A stretch of 64,000 nt of DNA from Nordella sp. HKS 07 (GTDB lineage Bacteria; Pseudomonadota; Alphaproteobacteria; Rhizobiales; Aestuariivirgaceae), in the NCBI RefSeq assembly GCF_011046735.1, contig NZ_CP049258.1:1692001-1756000 (forward strand), given 5' to 3'. The notes beneath the pieces were generated by a model. That model worked only from the letters and a program-made list of their open reading frames with translations. It was not told where the DNA came from and did not search any database. Each line of letters begins with the position of its first letter. Positions within the stretch are counted from its first letter, which is position 1. Shown here piece after piece: positions 38,985-48,019 of the stretch. Position numbers and translations under genes: made by a program.

Positions 38985-40741
38985 TTGACGCCGGCTTTCT
39001 TCAGCCCTTCGATCAGCCGGTCGCGTGGCTCGGAATTGCGGTCGGGTGGCACATTGGTCCAGTGCCTGAGAGTGAATTCGGGATGGGTGATGAGCAGTTG
39101 CCTGGCGGAGGCGCGCGCCTCGTCCATCTCGCCCAGCAAGGCGTGGCTTGCCGTCAGCATGCGATAGGCTTCGGTCTTGTCATACATCTGGTTCAGCGTA
39201 TGGATCGCCAGCCTGTAGTCGCTATTGTCGAAATGCGCTTCGCCCAGGTGCCACAGATACCAGTCGGGATAATAGGGATTGAGCCGCATGGCGCGCTTGA
39301 TCAAAGTGATCGCCCGTTCCGTGTCGCCATTCACGCAGACCGAGTGCCCCATCTCCGCCAGCACGTCGGCGTCATTTGGATTGTATTCGATCGCCCGCTC
39401 AAAGGCGGCAAGCGACTCGTCATAGCGTCTCTTGTAGAGACTGGCGCTGCCGAGCGCCGCATGGCCGCGGGCATCGGTCGGATCGAGCGACACCGCGATC
39501 TCCGCCTGACGGACCGCTTCATCGAGGGCCGGCTCCGGCGGATCGGCCCAGTTGAACCGCCAGGCGTCGTTGAGGGTGCGGGATATGCCGGCATAGCTGC
39601 GCGGATAGCTCGGATCGATTTCCCGCGCATTCTCGAACAGTCGTCGCGCATGCAGATTGGCTTCCCGCGTCCGGCGCAGGAAGAGGTCCCTGCCCCTGAG
39701 GATCAGGCCGTAAGCCTCGAGCTCGCGCGGTGGCGCCGAGGAAAGCTTGCGCTGCTCGGCGGCGTCCACCTCGATCGAGAGCCTTGCCGCGATGACCGCC
39801 GTCACCTCGTCCTGGAAGGCGAATATGTCCTTGAGGTCGCCGTCGAAGCGCTCCGACCACAGCGACCGCTCGGTGCGCGCGTCCATGAGGCGGACCTGCA
39901 GCCGGATCCGGTGGAGCGCCATCTGGAAGCCGCCATCGACGAGATAGCGCACGCCCAGCATCCGGGCGATCTGAGCCGGCGACGTGCCATGGTCGCGAAA
40001 GACCGATGATGAGCGCTGCGCGATGACATGCATATCGCGAAAGCGTGTCAGATTGGCGATGATGTCGCCGGTAAGCCCGTCGCAGACATGAGAAAGGACC
40101 GGATCGCCGGTGAGATTGTCGAGGGGCAGGACGGCGATCGAGCTTTCCGACGCGATCGCTCCCGTCATTTCGCGTCGTACGATCTCTCCATGCGCGGCGG
40201 CATGGAAATCTTCGCCGCCGGTCAGGCTGTAGATCTCGATCGTCTCGTCGATGTTCTTGAGCCTCGGCGCCCCCAGCGACTTCAGATGCAGCCCCTCGAC
40301 ATCCCTCACCTCGCGCCGCACCGCGTCGGTGACGCAGATGCCGCCGGGCGTCGCCAGGGACTGCAGCCTTGCGGCTACGTTGACGCTGTGACCCTGGATT
40401 CCGGTCTCGGTGTCGTAGGCCTCACCGACATTGATCCCGATGCGAAACGCGATCGGGTCGTTCTTGGAATTCCATACGGCATCGGTCTGAAACTCCCTTT
40501 GCATCTCGACGGCGAATTTCACCGACTGCTGTGCCGATTGGAAGAGCGCCAGCACGCCGTCGCCGGCAATATTCTTGATATCGCCGCCATAGTCGCGGGC
40601 GAGTGACTTGATGAGCCGCACGGCGCGGTCGACCCGTTGCAGGGTCTGGACCTCGTCCTTCTTCATTAATCGGCTGTAATTGTGGATATCCGCGAAAAGG
40701 ATTGCCTGGATCGGCTTGCCATGCGTGCCTGGAGTAACCAT
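38981..40741 (-). CDS. Class III adenylate cyclase with TolB-like and TPR regions
   Basis: A 586-residue protein with an N-terminal class III cyclase domain (about 1-180; metal aspartates in FADIHNYS and IAGDGVLALF, and GHSVNVAARLQSLA), a TolB/FlgO-like segment (about 195-310, SIAVLPLDNLTGDP...GDIIANLTRF) and TPR repeats to the C-terminus (for example DARGHAALGSASLYKRRYDESLAAFERAIEYNPND). This architecture is common and multicopy in Hyphomicrobiales. No membrane helix is evident, so a cytosolic cAMP-producing sensor is likely. The start at 40741 is preferred: the 19 codons before it do not fit the domain. It overlaps the GNAT gene. Confidence 0.88.
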   Translation of the reverse strand: MVTPGTHGKPIQAILFADIHNYSRLMKKDEVQTLQRVDRAVRLIKSLARDYGGDIKNIAGDGVLALFQSAQQSVKFAVEMQREFQTDAVWNSKNDPIAFRIGINVGEAYDTETGIQGHSVNVAARLQSLATPGGICVTDAVRREVRDVEGLHLKSLGAPRLKNIDETIEIYSLTGGEDFHAAAHGEIVRREMTGAIASESSIAVLPLDNLTGDPVLSHVCDGLTGDIIANLTRFRDMHVIAQRSSSVFRDHGTSPAQIARMLGVRYLVDGGFQMALHRIRLQVRLMDARTERSLWSERFDGDLKDIFAFQDEVTAVIAARLSIEVDAAEQRKLSSAPPRELEAYGLILRGRDLFLRRTREANLHARRLFENAREIDPSYPRSYAGISRTLNDAWRFNWADPPEPALDEAVRQAEIAVSLDPTDARGHAALGSASLYKRRYDESLAAFERAIEYNPNDADVLAEMGHSVCVNGDTERAITLIKRAMRLNPYYPDWYLWHLGEAHFDNSDYRLAIHTLNQMYDKTEAYRMLTASHALLGEMDEARASARQLLITHPEFTLRHWTNVPPDRNSEPRDRLIEGLKKAGVK

Positions 40742-40845
40742 ATTGCGTCCCGACGCGCCCCGGAAATGTAAATACACCCGGAACCGACACGCCAACAAGC
40801 CCTGGCATCTTGTCGCCTAAAAGCTACTCCCCGGCAAACGTGGAT

Positions 40846-41688
40846 CTACCGTCTGATCGGAATCCATATCTCGAAGCCGCCGAGACCGGTATCCGGATTG
40901 AACGCTTCGTCATAGCGCTCGAGCCCCGGCGCGTCGGCCGCCTCATGGCCCGACTGCGGCAACCAGCCGTTCCAGATCGCGTTCATCGTGCCTCTGATGC
41001 CGGATACATGCCCCTCATGCCGAAAGATCGCATAGAGATGCTGCGGGATACGCAGCCGCGCGAAATCCTTCGGCAGGTCGGAGAAGTCGGCGACTTCGAC
41101 GCCGGTCATATAGTCCATATGGCCGCTGTCGTCGGTATTGTGGAAGACGCCGTAAGCGACATGGCCGATCTGGCCCGCCACATGGCCGATATGGCGGTGG
41201 AAGCGTTGCCACTGTGACGGGATGGCGGCGCTCGTCGCATATGTATAGCGTTCGCTCAAGCCCGCGATGAGCAAGGTCCTGCCGGTTTCGATGCGCGGCG
41301 TCGCGAGGGTGTTTGGTTTGTCGTCCATGGGGATCGGCTCCACAATCGGTATGATGTCGAGAATGCGGCCCTGGCGCAGTTGCTCCGGCGTGATGCCGAA
41401 CTGGTCGCGGAAGGCCCGGGTGAAAGCCTCATGGGAGCCATATCCCGCCTCGAGCGCGACCGTGAGTATGTCTGGCGCGCCCTGGGCCAGTTCCTTGGCG
41501 GCCTCGCTCAGGCGGCGCGCCTTCGCATAGGCCATCACCGGCATGCCGGTGGCCGCCGCGAAGGCACGCGTCAGATGGTAGCGCGAGACGCCGGCGCTCG
41601 CCGCGACCTCGTCGAGAGAAATCTCTCCCGCGAAGTGACTTTCGACGAACCAGAGCGCTCTCTCGGCGGGATTCATGGCATTCCTCAT
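40846..41688 (-). CDS. AraC family regulator with GyrI-like effector-binding domain
   Basis: A 280-residue regulator. Residues about 10-105 form the double helix-turn-helix of AraC/XylS proteins (SLDEVAASAGVSRYHLTRAFAAATGMP, VALEAGYGSHEAFTRAFRDQFGITPEQLR). Residues about 125-280 are a GyrI-like small-molecule-binding domain ending GFEIWIPIRR, as in Rob and SoxS-related multidrug sensors. The start at 41688 was chosen over a second ATG at 41676; longer in-frame extension runs into the divergent gene and is rejected. Likely regulates itself or the divergently encoded secreted barrel protein, 163 bases away. Confidence 0.9.
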   Translation of the reverse strand: MRNAMNPAERALWFVESHFAGEISLDEVAASAGVSRYHLTRAFAAATGMPVMAYAKARRLSEAAKELAQGAPDILTVALEAGYGSHEAFTRAFRDQFGITPEQLRQGRILDIIPIVEPIPMDDKPNTLATPRIETGRTLLIAGLSERYTYATSAAIPSQWQRFHRHIGHVAGQIGHVAYGVFHNTDDSGHMDYMTGVEVADFSDLPKDFARLRIPQHLYAIFRHEGHVSGIRGTMNAIWNGWLPQSGHEAADAPGLERYDEAFNPDTGLGGFEIWIPIRR

Positions 41689-41851
41689 GCAGCACCGCAG
41701 TCCATAGGCCGATGAGACCCCGGTGATTTGATCATAATTGCGCAATTCGAGCCCTGTTGGAGATTGTTTGTCGCTGCCGGCTTGGGTGTTAATCTGGCTG
41801 GCGCGGGGCACAGGCAGAATCCGGTCAAACCCATCGACAAGGGAGGACGAC

Positions 41852-42301
41852 ATGCCACTCAGCTCTTTCGCCGTGCCGCTTTCACTCATCTTCATCGCCG
41901 CGCTCACGACTCCGCTGCAAGCGCAGGACACGACCAAGATCGATCTCGTCGAGCATGCGACGACCGATGCCGTCGTCGATATCGGGGCGTCGGGCGACAG
42001 TGCCGGCGACATTCTCACATTCGCCAATGACATCTTCGACGGGCAGGACGCCCATAAGGTCGGCAGCGACAATGGCTGGTGCGTCAGGGTCGTGGCCGGG
42101 AAGTCATGGGAGTGCTTCTGGACCGTGTCCCTCACCGACGGCCAGATCACCGTCGAGGGTCCTTTCCTCGATGCCGGCGATTCGGTGCTGGCGGTGACCG
42201 GCGGGACCGGCAAATATTCAGACGTCAGCGGCGAGATGGCGCTCCATGCCAGGGACGACAAGGGCAGCGCCTATGATTTCAAATATACTTTGAACAAGTA
42301 G
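41852..42301 (+). CDS. Secreted allene-oxide-cyclase-barrel-like protein
   Basis: A 149-residue protein with a signal peptide of about 24 residues (MPLSSFAVPLSLIFIAALTTPLQAQ). The mature part resembles the allene oxide cyclase/dirigent barrel: ADILTF-type strand GDILTFANDIFDGQDAHKVG, WCVRVVAGKSWECFWTVSL, then VTGGTGKYSDVSGEMALHARD, matching the GGTG-x-Y motif of that fold. The two Cys may pair. GGGAGGACGAC precedes the start. Bacterial members have no settled function. It is divergent from the AraC-type regulator, so it may be induced under chemical stress, but this is inference. Confidence 0.8.
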   Translation: MPLSSFAVPLSLIFIAALTTPLQAQDTTKIDLVEHATTDAVVDIGASGDSAGDILTFANDIFDGQDAHKVGSDNGWCVRVVAGKSWECFWTVSLTDGQITVEGPFLDAGDSVLAVTGGTGKYSDVSGEMALHARDDKGSAYDFKYTLNK

Positions 42302-42314
42302 GGCCGCGCTCAGT

Positions 42315-42341
42315 CCCCTTCTCCCGTCTGCGGGAGAGGGG
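42315..42341. repeat. Short family C hairpin between convergent genes
   Basis: CCCCTTCTCCCGTCTGCGGGAGAGGGG: a hairpin of about eleven base pairs lying 13 bases after the barrel-protein stop and 29 bases before the rhaU stop. It is well placed to be a shared transcription end for both convergent genes, although no T-run follows. Confidence 0.7.
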
Positions 42342-42370
42342 CACTGAGTTGGGTAGCTCCATGGCTCCGC

Positions 42371-42700
42371 TCAATCGTGATGGAAGACCTCCTCCATCGG
42401 CGCCCACCATTCGTTCCTCCGGCGCGACGAGAGCGGCACCTGCATCGGGTCGGTGATGCGCCACCAGTCCTGCATGCGCGGATCGGCGCGCATCAGCGCC
42501 ATGTCGGCCTCGAAATCCGCGCCGTGATATTCCCAGGTCGCGAACAGCAGATTCTCCGGCTCGCGCAGGAAGATGGTGTAATTGCGGATATTGCAGCGGC
42601 TGATCAGCGCCAGGATATCGGGCCAGACCTCGGCATGGATTTTCTTGTATTCCGGGATGACCTCGGGCTTGAGGCCGATGACGAGACCCATTCTGCGCAT
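42371..42700 (-). CDS. rhaU: L-rhamnose mutarotase (RhaU)
   Basis: A 109-residue enzyme that interconverts alpha- and beta-L-rhamnopyranose. Conserved residues of the RhaM/RhaU family are at the same positions: Y18 and H22 in PEYKKIHAEVWP, Y41 in NYTIFL, and the block NLLFATWEY; the paired Trp in QDWWRITDPMQ also fits. The ATG at 42700 has GGAAAGGA eight bases upstream and was preferred over 42691. It lies about 10 kb from the rest of the rhamnose genes and is not in an operon with them, whereas in Rhizobium leguminosarum rhaU lies in the transport operon next to rhaK. Context genes here are unrelated. Confidence 0.93.
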   Translation of the reverse strand: MRRMGLVIGLKPEVIPEYKKIHAEVWPDILALISRCNIRNYTIFLREPENLLFATWEYHGADFEADMALMRADPRMQDWWRITDPMQVPLSSRRRNEWWAPMEEVFHHD

Positions 42701-42776
42701 TCACTGTTTCCTTTCCGATGCCGTTCCGTCTATTCTAACATAAATAGCGAGAACGGCGCCCAGGGAGAGAAATCAG

Positions 42777-43937
42777 ATGGCGAAACCGGTTCCTTTCGAT
42801 CAGGCGAAGCTCGACCGGTTGCTGGACGAAGCTGGGATCGACGTGCTCGTCGTCACCTCCAAGCACAACATCCAGTATTTGCTCGGCGGCTACCGCTTCT
42901 TCTTCTTCGATTTCATGGATGCGATCGGGGTGAGCCGTTATTTGCCGGTGCTGATCTATCGCAAGGGCCGGCCCGACCAGGCCGCTTATTTCGGCAACGG
43001 GCTCGAGACCTATGAGCGCCAGCTCGATAAGTTCTGGCCGGCGACCGTAGAGACGAAGTCCTGGGGCACCCGCGATGTGATCGCCTTGGCCGCGGCACAT
43101 CTCAAGAAACTCGGTCCGATCCGCACCATCGGCGTCGAGATGAGCTTCCTCCCCGCCGACGCTTTTGGTGCGCTGCGCGAGGCGATGGCCAATTGCGAGA
43201 TCGTTGATGCGCTCCTGCCGCTCGAAAGGCTGCGCGCGGTGAAGATGCCGGAAGAGCTCGCGCTGGTGAAGAACGCGTCGGAGGGCGTCGTCGCCTCCAT
43301 GCTGGCGGTGATGGAGAGCCACGGGCCGGGCGCGACCAAGCGCGAGATGAACGAGGCGCTGCGTCTCGAGGAGATCAAACGCGGCCTCACTTTCGAATAT
43401 TGCCTGATCACTGTGGGATCGAGCCACAACCGCTCGCCTTCGCCCGACACCTGGAACAAAGGCGAAGTGCTCTCTCTCGATTCGGGTGGCAATTATAAAG
43501 GCTATATCGGCGATCTCTGCCGCATGGCCTTGCTGGGCGAGCCCGACCAGGAGCTGAAGGACCTCTTGGCCGAGGTCGACATGGTCCAGCAGGCGGCGCG
43601 GAAGCCGATCAAGGCGGGTGCGCGCGGCGGCGACATCTATGTCGAGGCCGACAAGGCGTTCAGAACGGCGCCGCATCGTGACATCATGCATTTCTGTGCC
43701 CATGGCATGGGCATGATCGCCCATGAGGCGCCGCGACTTACCGGCTCGGGTCCCGTGCCCTATCCCGCCTATGACGAAGGCCTGCCACTCGAGGAAGGCA
43801 TGGTCATCTCGATCGAGACGACCCTGCCCCATCCGAAGCGCGGTTATGTGAAGCTCGAGGACACGGTGGCGGTGACGAAGAACGGCTATGAGCCCTATGG
43901 CGATGCCGGCCGCGGCTGGAATCGCGGGAAGATCTGA
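42777..43937 (+). CDS. M24 family metallopeptidase (Xaa-Pro dipeptidase/creatinase fold)
   Basis: A 386-residue pita-bread-fold enzyme. N-terminal creatinase-like domain (1-150) and C-terminal M24 domain with metal ligands in LSLDSGGNYKGYIGDLCR (two Asp), FCAHGMGMIAHE (His), VISIETT (Glu) and VKLEDTVAV (Glu), the complete five-residue set. No signal peptide, so cytosolic. It may cut dipeptides with proline at the second position or hydrolyse creatine-like amides; M24 members in Hyphomicrobiales have varied roles. Stands alone on the plus strand, divergent from rhaU. Confidence 0.88.
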   Translation: MAKPVPFDQAKLDRLLDEAGIDVLVVTSKHNIQYLLGGYRFFFFDFMDAIGVSRYLPVLIYRKGRPDQAAYFGNGLETYERQLDKFWPATVETKSWGTRDVIALAAAHLKKLGPIRTIGVEMSFLPADAFGALREAMANCEIVDALLPLERLRAVKMPEELALVKNASEGVVASMLAVMESHGPGATKREMNEALRLEEIKRGLTFEYCLITVGSSHNRSPSPDTWNKGEVLSLDSGGNYKGYIGDLCRMALLGEPDQELKDLLAEVDMVQQAARKPIKAGARGGDIYVEADKAFRTAPHRDIMHFCAHGMGMIAHEAPRLTGSGPVPYPAYDEGLPLEEGMVISIETTLPHPKRGYVKLEDTVAVTKNGYEPYGDAGRGWNRGKI

Positions 43938-43959
43938 CCTCCCCAAGTCGTCGCCCTAA

Positions 43960-44173
43960 CCCTCGCCCCGCTTTAGCGGGGAGAGGGAGGGGCCCATTGC
44001 GGAGCAATGGGAGGGTGAGGGGCCTTTGCGAGATTGAGTTCGACCTCAGACAACTGAACGCTCTCGCAACAAGTACGCCCTCACTGCGTCGGTGGCCGTG
44101 CCCCTCACCCTTCCCGCCGCTACGCGTCGGGCCCCTTCCCTCTCCCCGCTGCGCTTCGCTTGCAGGGCGAGGG
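43960..44173. repeat. Palindromic repeat family C, copy 6 (long)
   Basis: CCCTCGCCCCGCTTTAGCGGGG at the left, CTCTCCCCGCTGCGC...GCAGGGCGAGGGT at the right, with GGCCCATTGCGGAGCAATGGG and GAGGGTGAGGGGCC / GGTGCCCCTCACCCTTCCC inside. Same layout as 24290-24481. It follows the M24 gene by 23 bases. The rest of the gap up to 44362 holds no gene; CGCCGGGATGAC near 44232 looks like a lone arm of repeat family D. Confidence 0.85.
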
Positions 44174-44362
44174 TAAAGCGGCAGGCCGGTCATCAGATGT
44201 GTGAATACGCCAGCGGTTTACGCCGGGATGACGGAAGACACTTGATCGCGCGGCGCCGTCTTCCTAAATAGGTGCCGTCCGTCAACTTCACGAGGATATC
44301 CGCAGCAATGGATTTCAACCTGACCGCAATGCTTGTCCGCCTTGCCATCAGGGAAATTCGTC

Positions 44363-45942
44363 ATGTCTGCCTCGATCGTCCTCTCCGGCCTGTCCTACTC
44401 ACCGTCTGACGGCCACCCGCTTCTCACCAATCTCCATCTGAGTTTCGCGCCTGAACTGACCGGGCTCGTCGGCCGTAATGGCGTGGGCAAGACCACGCTG
44501 CTCAAGCTGATCGCCGGCGAACTTGCGCCGCAATCCGGCGCGCTCCTCGTCAATGGCCGCCTCGGCATCCTCAACCAGGCCGTCCAGTTGCGCCCCGGCG
44601 AAACGGTCGCCGAGCTTTTCGGCATCGCCGACCGGCTGGCGCTGCTGCACCGCGCCGAGGCCGGCAAGGCTACGGCCGAGGAACTGGCCGATGCCGACTG
44701 GACGCTCACGGCGCGGCTTGCCCAGGCGCTGATGCGCGTCGGGCTCGCGGCCGAACCCACGACGCCCCTCGATGCGCTTTCCGGCGGCCAGCGCACGCGG
44801 GCCGCCCTTGCCGCGCTGGTCTTCGCCGAGCCCGACTTTCTGCTGCTCGACGAACCCACCAACAATCTCGACCGTGCCGGCCGCCGCGCCGTGATCGATC
44901 TCCTCGGCCAATGGCGCGCCGGCGCCATCGTCATCAGCCATGACCGTGAATTGCTCGATCACATGCACGCCATCGTCGAGCTGACCTCGCTCGGCGCGAC
45001 ACGGTATGGCGGCAATTGGAGCGCCTGGCGCGAGCACAAGGCGCTGGAGCTGGCGGCGGCGCGCCCGCCGAGAAGCGTGTCGCCGAACTGGACCGCAAGG
45101 CGCAAACCGCTGCCGAGCGCAAAATGCGCAAGGACAGCGCCGGCCGTCGGAAAGCCACGCGGAGCGACATGCCGCGTATCGTTCTGGGCGGGCTCAAGCA
45201 ACGCAGCGAGAATACCGGCGCCGCCCTCAAGCGCCTCGCCGAGGACCGCCGCGCCGAAGCAGCCGCCGCCGCGGAAGCCCGCCGGCGCATCGAGATTCTG
45301 CAACCCCTGTCGGTGACGCTGCCATCGACCAGCCTGCCGGCGAGCCGCACCGTGCTGCGCCTGGACGCCGTCACCGCCGGTTATGCGCCGGAACGTCCCA
45401 TCCTGCGCGATGTCACTTTCGCCATCACCGGGCCTGAACGCATTGCCATCACCGGTCCCAATGGCTCCGGCAAGACGACCCTGCTGGCGCTGATCACCGG
45501 CAAGCTGCGGCCCTGGGCCGGAAGCGTCGCGGTCATGAGCCGGGTCGCGATGCTGGACCAGCAAGTACGGCTGCTCGATCCCAAGGGGACGATCCGCGAC
45601 AACTTCCGCCGCCTCAATCCGGAAGCCGATGAAAATGCCTGCCGCGCCGCTCTCGCCCGCTTCATGTTCAGGGCCGATGCGGCGCTGCAAGATGTTCGAA
45701 CCTTGAGCGGCGGACAGATGCTGCGTACCGGCCTCGCCTGCGTGCTCGGCGGGCGCGCGCCGCCTTCCCTCCTGATCCTGGATGAGCCGACCAACCATCT
45801 CGATCTCGAGTCGATCGCGGCGGTCGAGGCGGGACTGGACGCCTATGACGGCGCGCTCCTGGTGATCAGCCATGACGAGGCCTTCCTCGCCGCGATCGGC
45901 ATCACGCGGCGGCTGGATCTGGAAACGCAGTCAGGCCTGTGA
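44363..45942 (+). pseudogene. ABC-F family ATPase, frameshifted in the linker
   Basis: Two ABC domains in one gene but in different frames. Part 1 (from 44363) has Walker A GRNGVGKT, signature LSGGQRTR and Walker B FLLLDEPTNNLD. The break is in the GC-rich stretch 45053-45072, where the text changes from HKALELAAAR to AEKRVAELDRKAQ in the other frame, consistent with one missing base. Part 2 (to 45942) has Walker A GPNGSGKT, signature LSGGQMLR and Walker B LLILDEPTNHLDLES. ABC-F proteins lack membrane domains and act on the ribosome, in translation quality control or antibiotic protection. Either the copy is broken or the base is a sequencing error; the rest of the protein is well kept, about 525 residues in total. 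Confidence 0.85.
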
Positions 45943-45977
45943 GATTCTGGAACATCAATCGGGCGGGAAACCATTCT

Positions 45978-47063
45978 TCACCGCTGGTGCATCACCCGCG
46001 GCGTCGCTTCGGGCAGCTTCATGGCGAGCCGGCCTTGCTGGCGCAGCGTATTGAGCCGGGCGAGCTTCTCCGGCAGGAGGCTCGGCCGCTCACCCCATTC
46101 CTCGTAGAGCGCCTGTGCGTTGCGCAAGAGCCGCTCGGGCGAATCCCACGTCGCGAAAGGTGTCGCCTGGAACTGCGCGCTGAGCACCAGATCGCTGGCC
46201 GCCTCGACGGCGGACATGCTCTGCGCGCGGCGGCGATGCAGCTCATTCTGGATATGCTCCCAATAGGCAATCTGCAGCTCGACATCGGCACGCGTCGCCA
46301 GGGGCCCATGGCCGGCGACGATGAAGTCGGCATCGAGCGCCAGCACCTTGCGCAAGGCCGCGACGATGCGGGCGACCGGCCCCGCCCAGACCACCGGCGT
46401 GCATCCGGTGAACACGATGTCGCCAGCATAGAGCACTTTCTCGGAAGGCACATGGATCATCGCGTCGCCCGGCGTATGCGCCGGCCCCACTTCCATGAGG
46501 ATGATCTCGATGCCGTTGATCGTTATCGTCGTCTCGCCGGAAAAACCCTGATTTGGCGTGACGAGACGTATGCCGCTGAAATCATAAGGAGCGACCATCG
46601 CGCTCGCATAATGGCCGAGAATGTCGATGCCGGCGACCGGCACGCGCTTCATCACCTGCGCGGCCCTGCCCAGCAGTCGCATCGACCCGGGCTCGATATG
46701 ATGCATGTGACCGATGCAGGCATGGGTCGCGATGATCGGCACATCGCCGAAGAGCTGGTTGCCCCAGCAATGATCGCCATCGGCGTGGGTATTGATCACG
46801 CTGTGGACCGGCGAGCGCGCCAGGATCTCGGCCGCGCCGCCGAGAAACGCGCGGGCGCAGTGGAGATCCCACCCGGTGTCGATCACCACGCTCCTGCCGC
46901 CGCAGTCGATGAGACCGAAATTTGTTTCGCCCCAGGCCCCGTTCGGCACCATCCAGGCATAGGTCTTTGACGTAAGACGATAAAGGCCTTCGCGGTATTT
47001 CGCCGTCTCGCCAAAGCACGTGACATTCCGGTCGGGACCGTTGAGCCAGCGCGCCGTCGGCAT
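45978..47063 (-). CDS. MBL-fold metallo-hydrolase
   Basis: A 361-residue metallo-beta-lactamase-fold protein. The metal motif is NTHADGDHCWGN (about 91-102), followed by the second-site His in VGPAHTPGDAM and Asp in VLYAGDIVF, and the C-terminal HGPL. It probably hydrolyses an ester, thioester or lactone in the cytosol; no signal peptide is present. Its start directly follows the TAG stop of the FAH-family gene, so the two are one operon, consistent with a catabolic pair where one opens a ring or ester and the other cleaves a C-C bond. Confidence 0.88.
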   Translation of the reverse strand: MPTARWLNGPDRNVTCFGETAKYREGLYRLTSKTYAWMVPNGAWGETNFGLIDCGGRSVVIDTGWDLHCARAFLGGAAEILARSPVHSVINTHADGDHCWGNQLFGDVPIIATHACIGHMHHIEPGSMRLLGRAAQVMKRVPVAGIDILGHYASAMVAPYDFSGIRLVTPNQGFSGETTITINGIEIILMEVGPAHTPGDAMIHVPSEKVLYAGDIVFTGCTPVVWAGPVARIVAALRKVLALDADFIVAGHGPLATRADVELQIAYWEHIQNELHRRRAQSMSAVEAASDLVLSAQFQATPFATWDSPERLLRNAQALYEEWGERPSLLPEKLARLNTLRQQGRLAMKLPEATPRVMHQR

Positions 47064-47944
47064 CTACAGGATGTGGTGGACGATCTCGCCCACCTCCTCG
47101 ATGACGAGGCGCAGGTCATCGCCGCTGCTGAGGAGGCGGCCCGCCTCGAGACCTGAGCCGCCGGGAAGCGTGCCGCTGGCGATCAGCTCGCCCGGATGCA
47201 GCTGTTCATCGCGCGACAGATGCGCCAGCACCTCGCCGATAGAATAGCGCATGCCGGCGGAGACCGGCTGAGCGACGAGCTTGCCGTTGATCTCGACGGA
47301 AGCCTTGAGCGCGTCGACCCGGGGCAGGATCCGGTCGGGACACACCATCGTCGCCGACATGGAGCTCAGGAAATGCTTGCTCTTCTGAGGCCCGAAGCCC
47401 GAATGCATCTCGGCGTGCTGCACGTCGCGGGCGGAGAAGTCGTTGACGACGACAAAGCCGCCGACGGCGTCGAGCGCCTGATCAGGCGTGGCGTTGAACA
47501 AGGGCTTGGACAGAACCCAGCCGAGCTCGAGCTCATAATCCAGCGCCGTGCTGTAGGAAGGTATCTTCACCGGCGTGCCGCTCGGCACGATGGTGAGGTG
47601 ATTGCCGAAATAATAGAGGGGCTGCCGGTCGAGCAGCTTCGGCGGCCGGAAGGCGGGAAAGATCGCGCCGGTAAGGCTGCAGGCATGAACTGCCGGACAT
47701 AGCCGCGCGAGGATTGTATCCAATGATCTTCGTAGAGCAGCACATCGCGGAAGGAGCGCGCCTGGAAGGGCAGAATATGAGAACCATGCGCGGAGGGCGG
47801 CGGCAAGGCGATGAGCCAGGCGAGATCCGTCGCTTCGGCCTCGCTTTCACTGAGCGCCGTCCAGATGCCGTCCTTCTCGATCTCAAGGACGCTGCCCCTC
47901 GGCCCGATTTCACGACGTATCCTCACCACGCCTCCGCTTTTCAT
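47064..47944 (-). pseudogene. Fumarylacetoacetate hydrolase (FAH) family protein, frameshifted
   Basis: The N-terminal third is in one frame from 47944 (ILPFQARSFRDVLLYEDHWIQSSRGYVRQFMPA) and the rest in another (from about 47680: GAIFPAFRPPKLLDRQPLYYFGNHLTIVPSG ... DYELELGWVLSKPL ... GFVVVNDFSARDVQ). The metal-binding EL-E (YELELG) and catalytic region of FAH proteins are in the second part. One lost base at about 47668-47686 would explain the break. FAH-family enzymes hydrolyse C-C bonds of beta-diketo acids or decarboxylate catechol-pathway intermediates. Downstream part could still be made from an internal start. Intact length would be about 293 residues. Confidence 0.82.
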
Positions 47945-47985
47945 CTCACGATGCCCTTGGCGGCACGAAAGCTCAAGCTGTGGTA

Positions 47986-48012
47986 TCCCCTCTCCCCCGC
48001 AGGGGGCGAGGG
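47986..48012. repeat. Short family C hairpin after the RND pump gene
   Basis: CCCCTCTCCCCCGCAGGGGGCGAGGG, a GC-rich hairpin of about ten pairs, seven bases beyond the stop of the RND pump gene (48020). Possible transcription end of the efflux operon, no T-run seen. Confidence 0.65.
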
Positions 48013-48019
48013 TATGAGT

